Shown piece after piece: positions 25,687-35,700 of a stretch of 64,000 nucleotides of DNA. Every line of letters starts with the position of its first letter. Within the stretch, counting starts at the first letter, position 1. A program made the position numbers and the translations under genes. This stretch comes from Kosmotoga olearia TBF 19.5.1. GTDB taxonomy: Bacteria; Thermotogota; Thermotogae; Petrotogales; Kosmotogaceae. The stretch is from contig NC_012785.1 in assembly GCF_000023325.1 (NCBI RefSeq), positions 434,001 through 498,000 of the forward strand. The letters are read 5' to 3'. The notes under the pieces are model-generated. The model did no database searches. It was not told the DNA's origin and was given only the letters and a program-made list of their open reading frames with translations.

Positions 25687-26799
25687 GTGACTGAAAAGCT
25701 ACCCGGTGATACATGGCTTTGGCGCCTCGCAAAACGATTTCTCACAAAAAGCTTCATAAAAAAATATAACCTGTGTGTTCAAGGAGTGGATAAAATACCA
25801 AAGCCACCCTTTTTGATCATAGGTAATCACACTCACTTTCTCGACCCGCTTTTTATCAATGCTATTCTTGATTACCCCATCGTTTGGGTAGCTGCAAGGG
25901 GAACTTTTCAAGCCTGGTGGGCAGGCCCAATCCTAAAAGCTTCTGGTGCAATAGCAAAACAAAAAGGCGTCCCGGATATGAATACTATAAGACAAATATA
26001 GGCCACTTTAAGGAAAAGCGGTATAGTCGGTATTTTCCCTGAAGGCTCGGTCACATGGAACGGTAACTTCGGAGAACTACCAAAAGGGACAAATAAACTT
26101 CTTGAAAAGGTAAAGGTCCCTACTCTAGCCACAAAGATCCATGGTGGCTATTTGTCAAAGCCGCGTTGGGCAGATTATGCGAGGAAAGGAAAAATCGAGA
26201 TAGAATTAGCTATCTTTGAAGATGAAAGAGCTATCGACTTCATAAGTGATTCTGAATGGGACTGGCAGGAAAAAAAGAAAATAAAGTTTATTGGCAAAAA
26301 TAAAGCTGAAGGGATTGAAAGGGTCATATGGTTCTGCCCAAAATGTCAAACATTCAAATCAATCAAGGCAAAAGGAGATAAAGCAAAGTGCACCAAATGC
26401 GGATATGAACTGATAGTGGATGAATATGGATATGTAAACAATTCTCGTTTGGATTTTCTTATGGCTGAACAAGAAAGAATCTTGTATGAATACATCAAAG
26501 AAAATGGTGGATTGATAAACCTGGAGTACGGAAAGATAGTGGAAAGAGACAGAAAATCCGCCAGAATCGTAAAAAAAGCTTCAGGTGGGGTTAGTATAAC
26601 GAAAAAAGCTCTTTCCATCGGTAACAATATCTATCCTTTAGAAAAAATCAGAGGACTAACAACATTCCTCAAAAGGGTCAACGAATTCATTTTTGAAGAC
26701 AGCGTCGTACGACTCACCACGAATCATTCATCACTTTTAATATACAAAACTGTAAAATTACTTAAGGAGGGGGATTATGTACTGGTCGATGATAGATAA
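25687..26799 (+). pseudogene. PlsC-like acyltransferase with C-terminal zinc ribbon, interrupted by an in-frame TAG
   Basis: GTG 25687 follows AAGGAGG at the right distance. The reading frame begins with a glycerolipid acyltransferase block: LIIGNHTHFLDPLF (motif NHxxxxD). It meets TAG at 25999-26001, right after NTIRQI. The same frame continues without any shift as ATLRKSGIVGIFPEG (acyltransferase motif FPEG) and GELPKGTNKLL, then a zinc ribbon (FCPKCQTFK, CTKCGYEL) and a basic tail to 26799. Undisturbed, it would give about 370 residues. A single base change (CAG to TAG) explains the break. No other lesion is seen, so it is recent, a sequencing error, or suppressed. The intact enzyme would acylate a lysophospholipid at the membrane. 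The symporter gene overlaps its end by 23 bases. Confidence 0.85.
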
Positions 26800-28111
26800 T
26801 TTCATTTATATCTCTATCTTTTTTGCTATTGCCATAATCTTAAAAAGATTCCTACCGTTTTTAAGAAAGTTCATCATTCCTAACGCTATCCTCGCGGGAT
26901 TTATCGGATTAATCCTTGGGCCAAATCTATTTAAGGTTGTTCCCCTGGATTACGAAAAACTCGGACAGACCATATATCATCTGATGGGTATAGGTTTCAT
27001 AAGTCTTGCACTAAGAAAAACGAAAAGCCGTAAAACCAGGAGCACCATGAATGCCGGATTTATAATTGTTTCCACATATCTTTTTCAAGGGATCATCGGT
27101 ATGATCATGGCATATGGATTCAACCTCTTCAACAAAAATGTATCCCCTATAATTGGTCTTCTATTGCCCCTTGGTTTTGGCCAGGGGCCAGGTCAGGCGT
27201 TCTCAATTGGCTCACAATGGGAAAAGCTTGGATTGTTGAACGGCTCTTCCATTGGACTCGCAGTGGCAGCAGCAGGATTCACGTGGGCGACTATTGGCGG
27301 CATAATATTCTTAAATATATTTGCCCATGGTAACCACAAAAAACCCCGCGTGAAGGTCATCGAGAAAAAGGTTCTTGAAGTTAAAGACTACGAATTTTCC
27401 GATATGGATGGAATGACCATACAACTCGTAATCATAGGCGGTATTTATTTCGCGGTTATGGTTTTTCTGACACTTCTTGAAAAAGTTCTCGCACCGCTCG
27501 GAGCTCTCGGCGAAACCTTCGCAACGGTCATGTGGGGATTTCATTTTGTCTTTGGCGCAATATTTGCCATGTTGTTTAGAAAGATATACGACAAACTTCA
27601 TGAAAAGGGAATTACCAGTGAAAACTATCTCAATAATTTCATTCTGCAGAGGATTGCCGGAGGCGTCTTTGATTTCATGGTTGCCGCATCGATAAGCGCT
27701 GTCGTTTACGCTAAGATAAGTACCGTCTTTTTCCCGCTCTTTGTTATAACCTTCCTTGGCGGTATATTTACCTACATTTACATTTCTTATGTTGTGAAAA
27801 AAACCATGAAAGACTATATTGTCGAGAACACTCTGGCATTTTTTGGTATGCTCACCGGTACGATTTCCACAGGTATGGCGCTTCTCAGAGAGGTCGATCC
27901 TGCCCTTGAAACAGGAACAGCCGAAAATCTCGTCTTCGGGAGTGGATTTTCTATCTTTGTAGGAATACCAATGATCGCGGTGTTAAATGTTCCTGCTTTT
28001 GCGCTTAGAACAGGAAACAGTGTTTACTTTTTGTACACACTTTTGACCATGCTCGCGTATGGATTTTTCCTGTACATAGTGTGGTTTCGAAGATTTTCAA
28101 AAAGCACGTAA
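26777..28111 (+). CDS. Sodium:glutamate symporter-like protein (GltS/ESS family)
   Basis: 444 residues, ATG 26777 after AAGGAGGGGG. Ten to twelve membrane helices are visible in two inverted halves. Each half has a family-type segment: FIIPNAILAGFIGLILGPN near the start, and LLPLGFGQGPGQAFSIGSQWE, the glycine-rich re-entrant loop, near residue 130. A matching segment in the second half includes FFGMLTGTISTGMALLREVDP. ESS carriers take up glutamate with Na+. This member is diverged, so another dicarboxylic or amino acid substrate is possible. Its start lies within the end of the broken acyltransferase gene. Confidence 0.8.
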   Translation: MYWSMIDNFIYISIFFAIAIILKRFLPFLRKFIIPNAILAGFIGLILGPNLFKVVPLDYEKLGQTIYHLMGIGFISLALRKTKSRKTRSTMNAGFIIVSTYLFQGIIGMIMAYGFNLFNKNVSPIIGLLLPLGFGQGPGQAFSIGSQWEKLGLLNGSSIGLAVAAAGFTWATIGGIIFLNIFAHGNHKKPRVKVIEKKVLEVKDYEFSDMDGMTIQLVIIGGIYFAVMVFLTLLEKVLAPLGALGETFATVMWGFHFVFGAIFAMLFRKIYDKLHEKGITSENYLNNFILQRIAGGVFDFMVAASISAVVYAKISTVFFPLFVITFLGGIFTYIYISYVVKKTMKDYIVENTLAFFGMLTGTISTGMALLREVDPALETGTAENLVFGSGFSIFVGIPMIAVLNVPAFALRTGNSVYFLYTLLTMLAYGFFLYIVWFRRFSKST

Positions 28112-28188
28112 TATAGCCATGTTTCTTAGATAATTTCGGGTATTTTTCGGGCAGATATTTCGCGTGAAGGAACTTTTGACAATGCTCA

Positions 28189-28692
28189 TTATTTTCTATG
28201 ATGATGCTCTATGAATGAAGTATCTTCTACCAGAACAGGTGTACCACTCATAGAAACTATCAGGAGTTTCTCGTCATCTATGAAGCTGATAGTATTGTAA
28301 AAAACTTTTACACCAAGTACAACATTTGCACCAACTATTCCAGCCTGGATCTTGAGGTCTTCCATTAGCTGAAGTTTGAAGGTATCTATGTCATAGGTAA
28401 GAGAAACAACTTTTATAGGAGAGTCTTTTTCACCGTACAATCTAAACTTTTCCGGATTTATTGAAACAAGTACTTCAGAGGAGATAGCCTGGAAGTAAGC
28501 AGTGATTTCTACGGGTATTGTCTCAACAGACAGAAGAATTACATCGGGAACTCCAAACTCTGCTGACCAACCTTTGTTTTTTGTTTTATTCCCTAAGTTT
28601 GCAGCACATTCAAGACAGTAAATAGCACCATCTATTTTTATTGCTTCACCCCGAGGAACGATTTTTCCACAGGAAGAACACGTTCGAGCCAT
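28189..28692 (-). CDS. Zinc-ribbon plus YbjQ/UPF0145-like protein
   Basis: 167 residues, ATG 28692 behind AGGAGG. The N-terminus has two CxxC pairs (TCSSCGK and YCLECAAN), a small treble-clef or LIM-like zinc site. The remainder resembles the YbjQ fold: VETIPVEITAYFQAISSEVL, then LMEDLKIQAGIVGANVVLGVKVFYNTI and LIVSMSGTPVLV. YbjQ proteins form pentamers and are listed as putative heavy-metal-binding proteins without a firm function. The zinc-ribbon fusion is the notable part. It is likely transcribed behind the DegV gene, 46 bases away on the same strand. Confidence 0.7.
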   Translation of the reverse strand: MARTCSSCGKIVPRGEAIKIDGAIYCLECAANLGNKTKNKGWSAEFGVPDVILLSVETIPVEITAYFQAISSEVLVSINPEKFRLYGEKDSPIKVVSLTYDIDTFKLQLMEDLKIQAGIVGANVVLGVKVFYNTISFIDDEKLLIVSMSGTPVLVEDTSFIEHHHRK

Positions 28693-28738
28693 ATTTAAAC
28701 CTCCTAAATTATTCTACCATCCAATCCCAAACAAACCA

Positions 28739-29617
28739 TTACTCCGAAAGAGGTTCACCATATGCAGCGCAACCAAAAAGTTCCGGACCACTATGACATG
28801 CAAGAACTGGGGGCAAATAAATATGGATAAATTCTGGAACTTCCTCAAGAAAATCGCTAAGCTTCTTTTCAAGTATTGCTTTTAGCTCCAGCGCATACTC
28901 TTTCATTCGACTATGTCCCCACCCTATTGCGAGTATATTATTCTTTCTCCGATTTCTCAAATGTTCAACAATATCGTCGGTCATTTTCTTCATCACAAGT
29001 TTCGTACTGCGTGCTTTGTGAAATGGAATTATACTGCCTGTTTTATCTATTCCAAGAATAGGCTTTATCTTTAAAAGAGCTCCAATAAGACCTTCAATTT
29101 TAGTGAGTCTTCCCCCTTTTATCAGATATTCAAGATTAAAAACTGTAAAACGAACACACACGTTTTTACTGAAGTCTTTAAGGATATCAATTATTTCCTT
29201 CACAGATTTCCCCTTTTCGAGAAGTTTGATAGCTCTCATTACAGCAAATCCGCCACCAATGGATATTTGCCTCGTGTCAAAGAAATGCACCTTCAGTCCT
29301 TTGATCTGAGACGCTACAAGCTTGATGGCATTGGGCACACTCGTTAATTCAGGAGAAACGTGGAAAAAAAGCAACTCATCATAACCATCGGATTTAATCC
29401 TCTCATAAAACTCTTCAATAACCTTCAATGAAGGTGCCGAGGTTTTCAATACAACTCCAGGATGAAACTTTCTGTAAAACTCTTCAGAGGTTATATCTAC
29501 ACCATCAAGGTACATTTTCCCGTCTATGTAAACAGGAATAGGAAGTATGTAAACTCCCTTTTTCTTCGCGATATTTTCCGGTATATCCAGCACTCTATCT
29601 ATTGCTATAGCAAGCAA
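28739..29617 (-). CDS. DegV family fatty-acid-binding protein (second copy)
   Basis: 292 residues, TTG start at 29617 behind GGGGGATTGAG. DegV motifs: YILPIPVYIDGKMYLDGVD, LKTSAPSLKV, DTRQISIGGGF and FNLEYLIKGGRLTK. The N-terminal DS.TD.P motif is altered to IDRVLDIPE, unlike the first copy at 19169. The two are therefore old paralogues rather than a recent duplicate and may prefer different acyl chains. Its upstream region, 29618-29781, holds a tract of ACTAACAACTATCAACCAGG words shared with other spacers of this genome and no gene. Confidence 0.88.
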   Translation of the reverse strand: MLAIAIDRVLDIPENIAKKKGVYILPIPVYIDGKMYLDGVDITSEEFYRKFHPGVVLKTSAPSLKVIEEFYERIKSDGYDELLFFHVSPELTSVPNAIKLVASQIKGLKVHFFDTRQISIGGGFAVMRAIKLLEKGKSVKEIIDILKDFSKNVCVRFTVFNLEYLIKGGRLTKIEGLIGALLKIKPILGIDKTGSIIPFHKARSTKLVMKKMTDDIVEHLRNRRKNNILAIGWGHSRMKEYALELKAILEKKLSDFLEEVPEFIHIYLPPVLACHSGPELFGCAAYGEPLSE

Positions 29618-29781
29618 CTCAATCCCCCATACAACTTAGAGTGTCAGAATAAGACTTTTCAAAAAGCTTCAGAGAAAAGCAATCAAGAGAACACGTTGTC
29701 ACCTTATTAATCGCGGATAACTAACAACTATCAACCAGGAACTAAAAACTATTATTATTTTATTCTATCAAAAATACCCTG

Positions 29782-30303
29782 TCAGTTTAAAAATTCCAAA
29801 CCAACTCCAATCAACCCGGATATCAAAACAATCCATATGACAGATAATCTGTATCTTACCTTTAGCCATATCACAAAAACCAACAAGCTCAAACTATATA
29901 AATCAGTAATTGAACTCATTCCTATTCTAAAAGTCACCGAGATGATGAGCGCAATTACTGCAAATCGCAAAGCCTCGAGAACCCTTGAAATATCCGACTT
30001 TTTTGCCACAATACCTAAAGCTCCTGTTATAAGAAAAACCCAAAAAAGACTTGGCAAAACAACACCAGCGGTAGCTACAAAAGAACCTGGAAGCCCATAT
30101 AATCTGTATCCTATAAATGTCGCTGTGTTGATCGCTATTGGACCCGGCGTCATCTGAGAAATGGATAGCAAATCCAAAAAAGCATCGTGGTCGATCCAAC
30201 TGTGAACAACAACTACCTCATCCTGAATCAACCCAAGAGCACCGTATCCCCCTCCAAAAGCCAAAAAACCTATCTTGAGAAAAGTAAGAAAGAGCTCGAT
30301 CAT
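29782..30303 (-). CDS. Chromate transporter, C-terminal-type half (ChrA short chain)
   Basis: 173 residues from ATG 30303, preceded by GGAGGAAAAAG; a longer in-frame reading lies inside the partner gene. It has about five membrane helices and the CHR-family motif FGGGYGALGLIQDEVV near the start, then MTPGPIAINTATFIGYRLYG. Short-chain CHR proteins work as pairs of oppositely inserted halves, and the partner is the next gene upstream, overlapping by four bases (ATGA). They export chromate, or import or export sulfate-like anions. The natural substrate in an anaerobe is unclear. Confidence 0.88.
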   Translation of the reverse strand: MIELFLTFLKIGFLAFGGGYGALGLIQDEVVVVHSWIDHDAFLDLLSISQMTPGPIAINTATFIGYRLYGLPGSFVATAGVVLPSLFWVFLITGALGIVAKKSDISRVLEALRFAVIALIISVTFRIGMSSITDLYSLSLLVFVIWLKVRYRLSVIWIVLISGLIGVGLEFLN

Positions 30304-30830
30304 CTTTTTCCTCCATGAAAGATATAAATCAAAGCGCCACATAAAAGGAGTCCCCAAAACGATGGAAGCTGAAAGATGACAATGGCAAATGCAAATACAG
30401 CTATTGTCACAAGGGTTTTAATCTGTTTCGTGCTTTCTTTTATAAGACTAAAAGAAAGTATTATAAGTGCCGCGGTGATTCCAATTCTTACCCCTTTCAA
30501 AAATCCCGAAAACACAGGAGTACTTACGAACTCCGTAAATATCATGGCAATTAGAAGAATAACCAAAAAAGGAGGAACGACAACCCCAAGCAACGATCCA
30601 ATTGAACCCGGGATCCCGGCTATCCTCTTGCCAATTATCAGGGATAGGTTAACCGCTATTGCTCCTGGAACCGATTGAGCACGGACAACAGCGTCAAGAA
30701 ATTCGGAGTCACTTATCAAGCCACGCTTAACCACAAGTTGTTCCCTTATAACGGGAATCATGGCGTAGCCGCCGCCCACCGTTAACAGGCTTATTTTCGA
30801 AAATGTCAGGAACAATCCAAATGCATTCAT
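30300..30830 (-). CDS. Chromate transporter, N-terminal-type half (ChrA short chain)
   Basis: 176 residues, ATG 30830. About five to six membrane helices; the signature TVGGGYAMIPVIREQLV near residue 17 and AQSVPGAIAVNLSLIIG near residue 50 are the counterparts of the motifs in the downstream half. It forms a two-gene operon with that half through an ATGA stop-start overlap. It is divergent from the PRC-barrel gene with only about 80 bases between the start codons, so the two promoters must be very close together. Confidence 0.88.
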   Translation of the reverse strand: MNAFGLFLTFSKISLLTVGGGYAMIPVIREQLVVKRGLISDSEFLDAVVRAQSVPGAIAVNLSLIIGKRIAGIPGSIGSLLGVVVPPFLVILLIAMIFTEFVSTPVFSGFLKGVRIGITAALIILSFSLIKESTKQIKTLVTIAVFAFAIVIFQLPSFWGLLLCGALIYIFHGGKR

Positions 30831-30912
30831 CTTTTCACTCCCTACTGAATATTTTACATGATACGCTTTTAATCGTCTCTTCCATGTTAGAATTTATTAA
30901 GGGGGTGAAAAG

Positions 30913-31527
30913 ATGGAAACCAGATTGCGCTGGGGAGCTAAAGTAATATCTTCCGACGGAAAAAACCTTGGGAGGCTTACAAGGGTTGTAGTCCATCCTG
31001 TTAATAACGAAGTGACCCACATAGTTATTGAAAAAGGCATGTTTAACAGAAAAGCCAAGCTTGTTCCGATAAATTCCATATATTTTGCCGCTCCTGACGA
31101 AATTCGCTTGCGGGTAAAAGCCAGTGAAGTAGAAAAACTTCAAGATTTTGAGGAAATCTATTTCATTACAGGCGAAGGAGCAGAAGGAAGAGTAACACCA
31201 GTTTACTGGTTGAGACCTGTAGGAGATTACGCTGAGTTATATCCCCTGCCATCATTCAGCGTATCAAGCAACATATCCGAGGACTCCACCGCTATTGAAC
31301 CCGGAGCTTTAATTATAACAGCAGAAGACAAAGAAGCCGGGCGGGTCAGAAGCATTCTTTTAGATGAAACGGGACACATAACTCATCTTGTTATTGAAAT
31401 AAGCAGTCAAGGAAAAAAGAAAGAGAAGCTTCTTCCCATAGACTGGGTTACTGAAATCGAACAATCATCCGTAAAAGTATCAGCATCCTACATTATGCTG
31501 GAAAAACTGCCAGATAAGGATGAATAA
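30913..31527 (+). CDS. PRC-barrel protein with two barrel repeats
   Basis: 204 residues, ATG 30913 behind GGGGGTG. Two similar halves are visible. The first runs GAKVISSDGKNLGRLTRVVVHPVNNEVTHIVI, with KLVPINSIYF. The second runs GALIITAEDKEAGRVRSILLDETGHITHLVIE, with KLLPIDWVTE. Both have the PRC-barrel order of strands, as in the H subunit of photosynthetic reaction centres and in RimM, and usually serve in protein or RNA contacts. No further domain is present. The gene overlaps the following membrane protein by eight bases and probably leads an operon with the ABC exporter downstream. Confidence 0.7.
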   Translation: METRLRWGAKVISSDGKNLGRLTRVVVHPVNNEVTHIVIEKGMFNRKAKLVPINSIYFAAPDEIRLRVKASEVEKLQDFEEIYFITGEGAEGRVTPVYWLRPVGDYAELYPLPSFSVSSNISEDSTAIEPGALIITAEDKEAGRVRSILLDETGHITHLVIEISSQGKKKEKLLPIDWVTEIEQSSVKVSASYIMLEKLPDKDE

Positions 31528-32077
31528 ACGGTTTCTTTTTATATATTATCTTGCGTGTATGGCTCTGTTATACGGGCTGAGTGTTTCTTTACATTCGTTA
31601 TTAGTTTCCCTACTCCCGTTAGGTCTGATCTTCGCTTACATATTGATCACAAAAAGAACGAAAAAACTCTCGAGAAGTTTGAAATTCGAAGATTTTTTCA
31701 GTGGAGACATAATTACTCTTTCAACAATTGAAAAAGAGCTTTGCGATATAAAGGAAATTACAGCGCAGACAGAAGAATTTCAGCGATTAAAAAGACATAT
31801 AAATTTACTTCTGAAACAGCTGAAAAACGGTATAAAATTCCAGAGGTGGCTCTATTATGCTTCTGTCTTGATAGCACCTCTGTTTCCTGTTGTAAGCACC
31901 GTTTTCATGTTTTTCTTTAAAAGCCAACGCTGGATTATAACAGTCGTATCTGGGTACATTGCCATGTTTTTGTTGCTAATCATCGTGGTTTCCGGTTCTG
32001 ATAATTTGCTAAAAAACCTCGAAAAAATAGAAAAAGAGCTCAAAGATCTATTGCGTAAATATAAAAATGAAAATTAG
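31520..32077 (+). CDS. Membrane protein with central coiled coil, unknown family
   Basis: 185 residues. Two N-terminal helices (residues 5-45), a charged helical middle likely to form a coiled coil (SRSLKFEDFFSGD to LKQLKNG), two more helices (about 112-160) and a final charged helix (NLLKNLEKIEKELKDLLRK). No family is recognised. It overlaps the PRC-barrel gene upstream, and the ABC ATPase starts 27 bases after its stop, so it is likely part of the same operon and possibly an accessory to the exporter. Confidence 0.6.
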   Translation: MNKRFLFIYYLACMALLYGLSVSLHSLLVSLLPLGLIFAYILITKRTKKLSRSLKFEDFFSGDIITLSTIEKELCDIKEITAQTEEFQRLKRHINLLLKQLKNGIKFQRWLYYASVLIAPLFPVVSTVFMFFFKSQRWIITVVSGYIAMFLLLIIVVSGSDNLLKNLEKIEKELKDLLRKYKNEN

Positions 32078-32103
32078 TGGAACAAGAAATAGAGGTGATC
32101 TTT

Positions 32104-32793
32104 TTGGCATTCGTCAAAGCTCAGGATCTGGTTAAAATATACAAAAACGGGGAAATTGAATATCGAGCACTCAATGGTGTATCTTTCGAAATCAACGAGG
32201 GAGAAATTCTCTCTATTTTAGGTCCTTCGGGCTGTGGTAAAAGTACCCTTTTGAATTGTCTTTCCGGTATAGATGATCCAACCTCAGGAAAAGTTTTCGT
32301 TGATGGTGTCAATTTACATGCCCTGTCCGACAACGAAAAAACACGTTTCAGAGCACTCAAAATGGGGTTTATATTTCAATTCTATAATCTCATTCCTGTT
32401 TTAACAGCACTTGAAAACGTTGAACTTACCATGCTTGCTATCGGCGCTGAAAACAAATCAGCACGAAGAGCCGCTATGGAAGCACTCGAACAGATTGGAA
32501 TGAAAGATAGGGTTGACTATTTACCTTCCCAATTGAGTGGTGGTGAAAGGCAGAGAGTCGCCATTGCCAGAGCCCTCGTTCATAAACCAAAAATAGTGTG
32601 GGCAGATGAACCCACCGGCGCACTCGACAGCAAAACAGGCGCTGAAATAATGGAACTGATTAAACATTTGAATGAAGAATTCAACCAAACCTTCGTCATT
32701 GTAACACACGACGATAGAGTGGCAAGTTACTCAGAAAGGATCCTTCACATGGATAGCGGAAAGATAATCTCAATCGAAAAACGCCAGGGATGA
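32104..32793 (+). CDS. ABC transporter ATP-binding protein (MacB/LolD type)
   Basis: 229 residues. TTG 32104 is chosen because AGAGGTGATC lies directly upstream; a longer frame begins in the preceding gene. Walker A is GPSGCGKST, the Q-loop is FIFQFYNLIPVLTA, the signature is LSGGERQRVAIARAL, Walker B is VWADEPTGALDS, and the H-loop is IVTHD. The sequence is of the MacB/LolD/FtsE class that pairs with FtsX-type permeases. The permease gene follows after six bases. Such complexes do not import substrates; they use ATP for mechanical extraction or export of lipids, peptides or lipoproteins. Confidence 0.93.
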   Translation: MAFVKAQDLVKIYKNGEIEYRALNGVSFEINEGEILSILGPSGCGKSTLLNCLSGIDDPTSGKVFVDGVNLHALSDNEKTRFRALKMGFIFQFYNLIPVLTALENVELTMLAIGAENKSARRAAMEALEQIGMKDRVDYLPSQLSGGERQRVAIARALVHKPKIVWADEPTGALDSKTGAEIMELIKHLNEEFNQTFVIVTHDDRVASYSERILHMDSGKIISIEKRQG

Positions 32794-32799
32794 TGATAG

Positions 32800-35700
32800 A
32801 TGTTGATCAAAACGCTTACCTTTGCCGTTATTTTTGGAAGTAGCTGGGTAATTCTTTCAATGCTCCGCAACAGGATTATTCTGAAAATAAGTTTCAAAAA
32901 TATCTTTAGAAGGAAGGCTGAAGCCCTTCTTATAATCGCTGGTTCACTTATAGGAACGGCTCTTATAGTAGGCTCCATGTCGATGAACGACTCGTTTCAA
33001 AAGTTTCTCTATTCTCGAGTTGAAGAGCAGTTGGGTGAAATCGATGAAGTTATCACTTTGAGACAAATCAATGGAACCGCTCCACCTTTCTTCACTTTGA
33101 ATGACGTTAGCGATCTCATTAAAAGATTAAAGCACTCTGAATACGTTGATGAAGTACTACCCATCCTGAGAAAAGAGGTTAGCTGCGGCTCAATAGGAAC
33201 GGTTCGTTCGTTAGAACCCGGAGCAGCAGCAAACGCCAATCTTATAGGCGTGGACTTCGCTCAATTGTCTCAATTTGGCTATGCTAAAGGAGTTTTCGAT
33301 ACAAATATCCCTGAAGAGCTGGATGGAGACATCCCTGTTGTAATCAATGAAACCTTAGCAGAGAAACTGAATCTCGGAGAAGGAGATGTTTTCGAGATAC
33401 TCCCTGATCCGAGTTATAAACTTCTGGTGTGGTTGAAGTTACCAAAGGTTAGAGTTTATAAGATAGTTGAAGGTAAGGGAATTGTCAACTATTCTGGCAC
33501 AAACCTTTCAAACGATACAGGAAAACTCTTTCTCTCAATAGAAAACGCCAGGAAAATTCTGGGTATAAAAGTTCCAGACAGCTATAACGAAATACTCGTA
33601 TCCAATACAGGAGACTATCTTTCCGGTGAAAAATTCAGCAGCAGAATCGAGGAAATAGTTAGAGTCTGGGACAAAGATAAAAAATTTGAAGTTGCTAAAG
33701 TAAAGAGTGAAGCAATAGAAGCAGCATCAGGAAACAACATAGGATTGGTATTCTTCGCGTTGAGTTTCTTTGCAATCATAGCTGGAATACTGTTATTATC
33801 AAACATCTACATGATGCTTGCCCAGGAAAGAAAAAGCGAACTTGGAACCTTGAGAGCTCTGGGTTATACAAGGTCAAAAACATCGAAGGTTATCGTTTAC
33901 GAAGGTTTTTTGTATTCTTTGCTTTCCTCCATTGTAGGATTACCCGTAGGTGTGGGAATATCATACTTTATTCTTTCTAAATTCGTAAATCTCTTCACGG
34001 ATCTATCCACCATGGTACCAACCGAAAGGGCCGGACAAGCTCTCAATACATTTCAGAGCTCTTTTACTTTTTACGTAAAACCCCAGACGCTCTTCTATGG
34101 CTTTTTCCTTGGCTTGATAATTCCTATGATGGTTGTTCTCTGGACCGGTCGAAGAATCTCTCGAATGAACATAGTAAATGCTATTCGTGGTATTCCAGAA
34201 GAAATAACTCAACGTACGAAATACTTATTCAAGGTTTTTGTTGTATTCTCGCTGTTTGCTGGTGTTGTAATTGTGATGAGTGGCTACCTATCAGGCAGTG
34301 GAACAGCTTTTCTTAGTGGAACAACTCTCTTACTACTTTTGTTTCCTTATGTTTTGAATATAAGAGACAAAAGACTCATAGAAAGCATAACCAGCGTAGC
34401 CGTAATCGTTCTGGTAATGTTTAGCGATTACATTCCTTTCATCACTGAAGAGAGCGCAACCTCCGTCCCGTTGATCATTACCAAAGGATTCTCCATCCTC
34501 TTTTCCGGAATATTGCTTGTTGTTTACAACCTGAAAACCTTCGAAATTGTTCTATCACGATTATTTCACGGTACAGGAAAGAAAGCTGCGGTATTGAAAA
34601 TATCAACAGCTTTCCCGGCAAGGAACAGAACCAGAACGGGGTTGACAATTGCAATGTACGCACTCGTTATTTACATAATAACGCTGGTCTCGATCCTCCC
34701 ATATTCTCAGGAACAGAACTTAAAAAGAAGCAAAGATACCATGTTCATAGGCTTTGACTGCGCTGTTTTTTCTACGATCGGTAACCTGAATTTAAAAGCT
34801 TCCGAACTTTCTGAAATGAAACAGGTAACAACGGCTGTAGAGTTATCCCGTTTGAATATAATTGTCAACAAACAGGCGCAAACAGAAAGCTACAGGGCAG
34901 ATCTTTACATTTTCGACGATGGATTTATAACAAAAGCTGAATTTAAGCTGAATGATATTGAAGTAATTCCGGAACTCAAAAAGAAATTCAATAGTAGCAC
35001 AGATCTATGGAATTATCTTAAAGAACACCCAACCGATATAGTCGTTTCAAAATCCGCACTTCCTGGATTGACCCCCGGCGATATCATTGAGATTTTCACC
35101 GACAGTACTCCCGTGTTCTCAAGACCACCGAGACACTCAGAGATTGGAACAAAAATCACGGAAACCGGTAAAAAAATTCTGGAAGCAAGAGTTGTTGCTA
35201 CCCTTCCTGAGAATGATATTAACTTCTTTAATGGGCTCTTCCTCTATCATGGAAATCTATCGTTATCAGATGAAACCGACGGATCAAAGATCATACTCAT
35301 GAATGTGGCTGGTAGTTCTAAGGAGGAAAAGAAATCAAATTTCTACACATTGAAAAAATTGTTGGGAGCAAACATCTTTATATTTTACGTTGATGATATG
35401 ATAGAACTAATTACCACAGCTATAAGTGGAATAATAGATATTTTAAGGTCGTTCCTCTATTTCGGGATGATTGTTGGAATCGTTGGAGTTTCTATACTCA
35501 TGTTCAAAGCCCTTTACGAGCGAAAGAGGTTGATCGGAATGTTGAAAGCCATAGGCTTTACCAAAAAAATGGTTTTCGATGCCTTCATGATAGAAACAAG
35601 TTTCATTGTTATTCTGGGTATTTTGCTTGGTTTCACGACAGGAACATTGACCAGCATAGAGATCTTTAACTCTGTGTTATCTGGGTCTATGGAGATGTCT

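Noticed and set aside
19169-29617. The two DegV genes as a recent duplication around the riboswitch operon
   Set aside because: Their motifs differ even at the N-terminal signature, and they lie on opposite strands with different neighbours. They are old paralogues.
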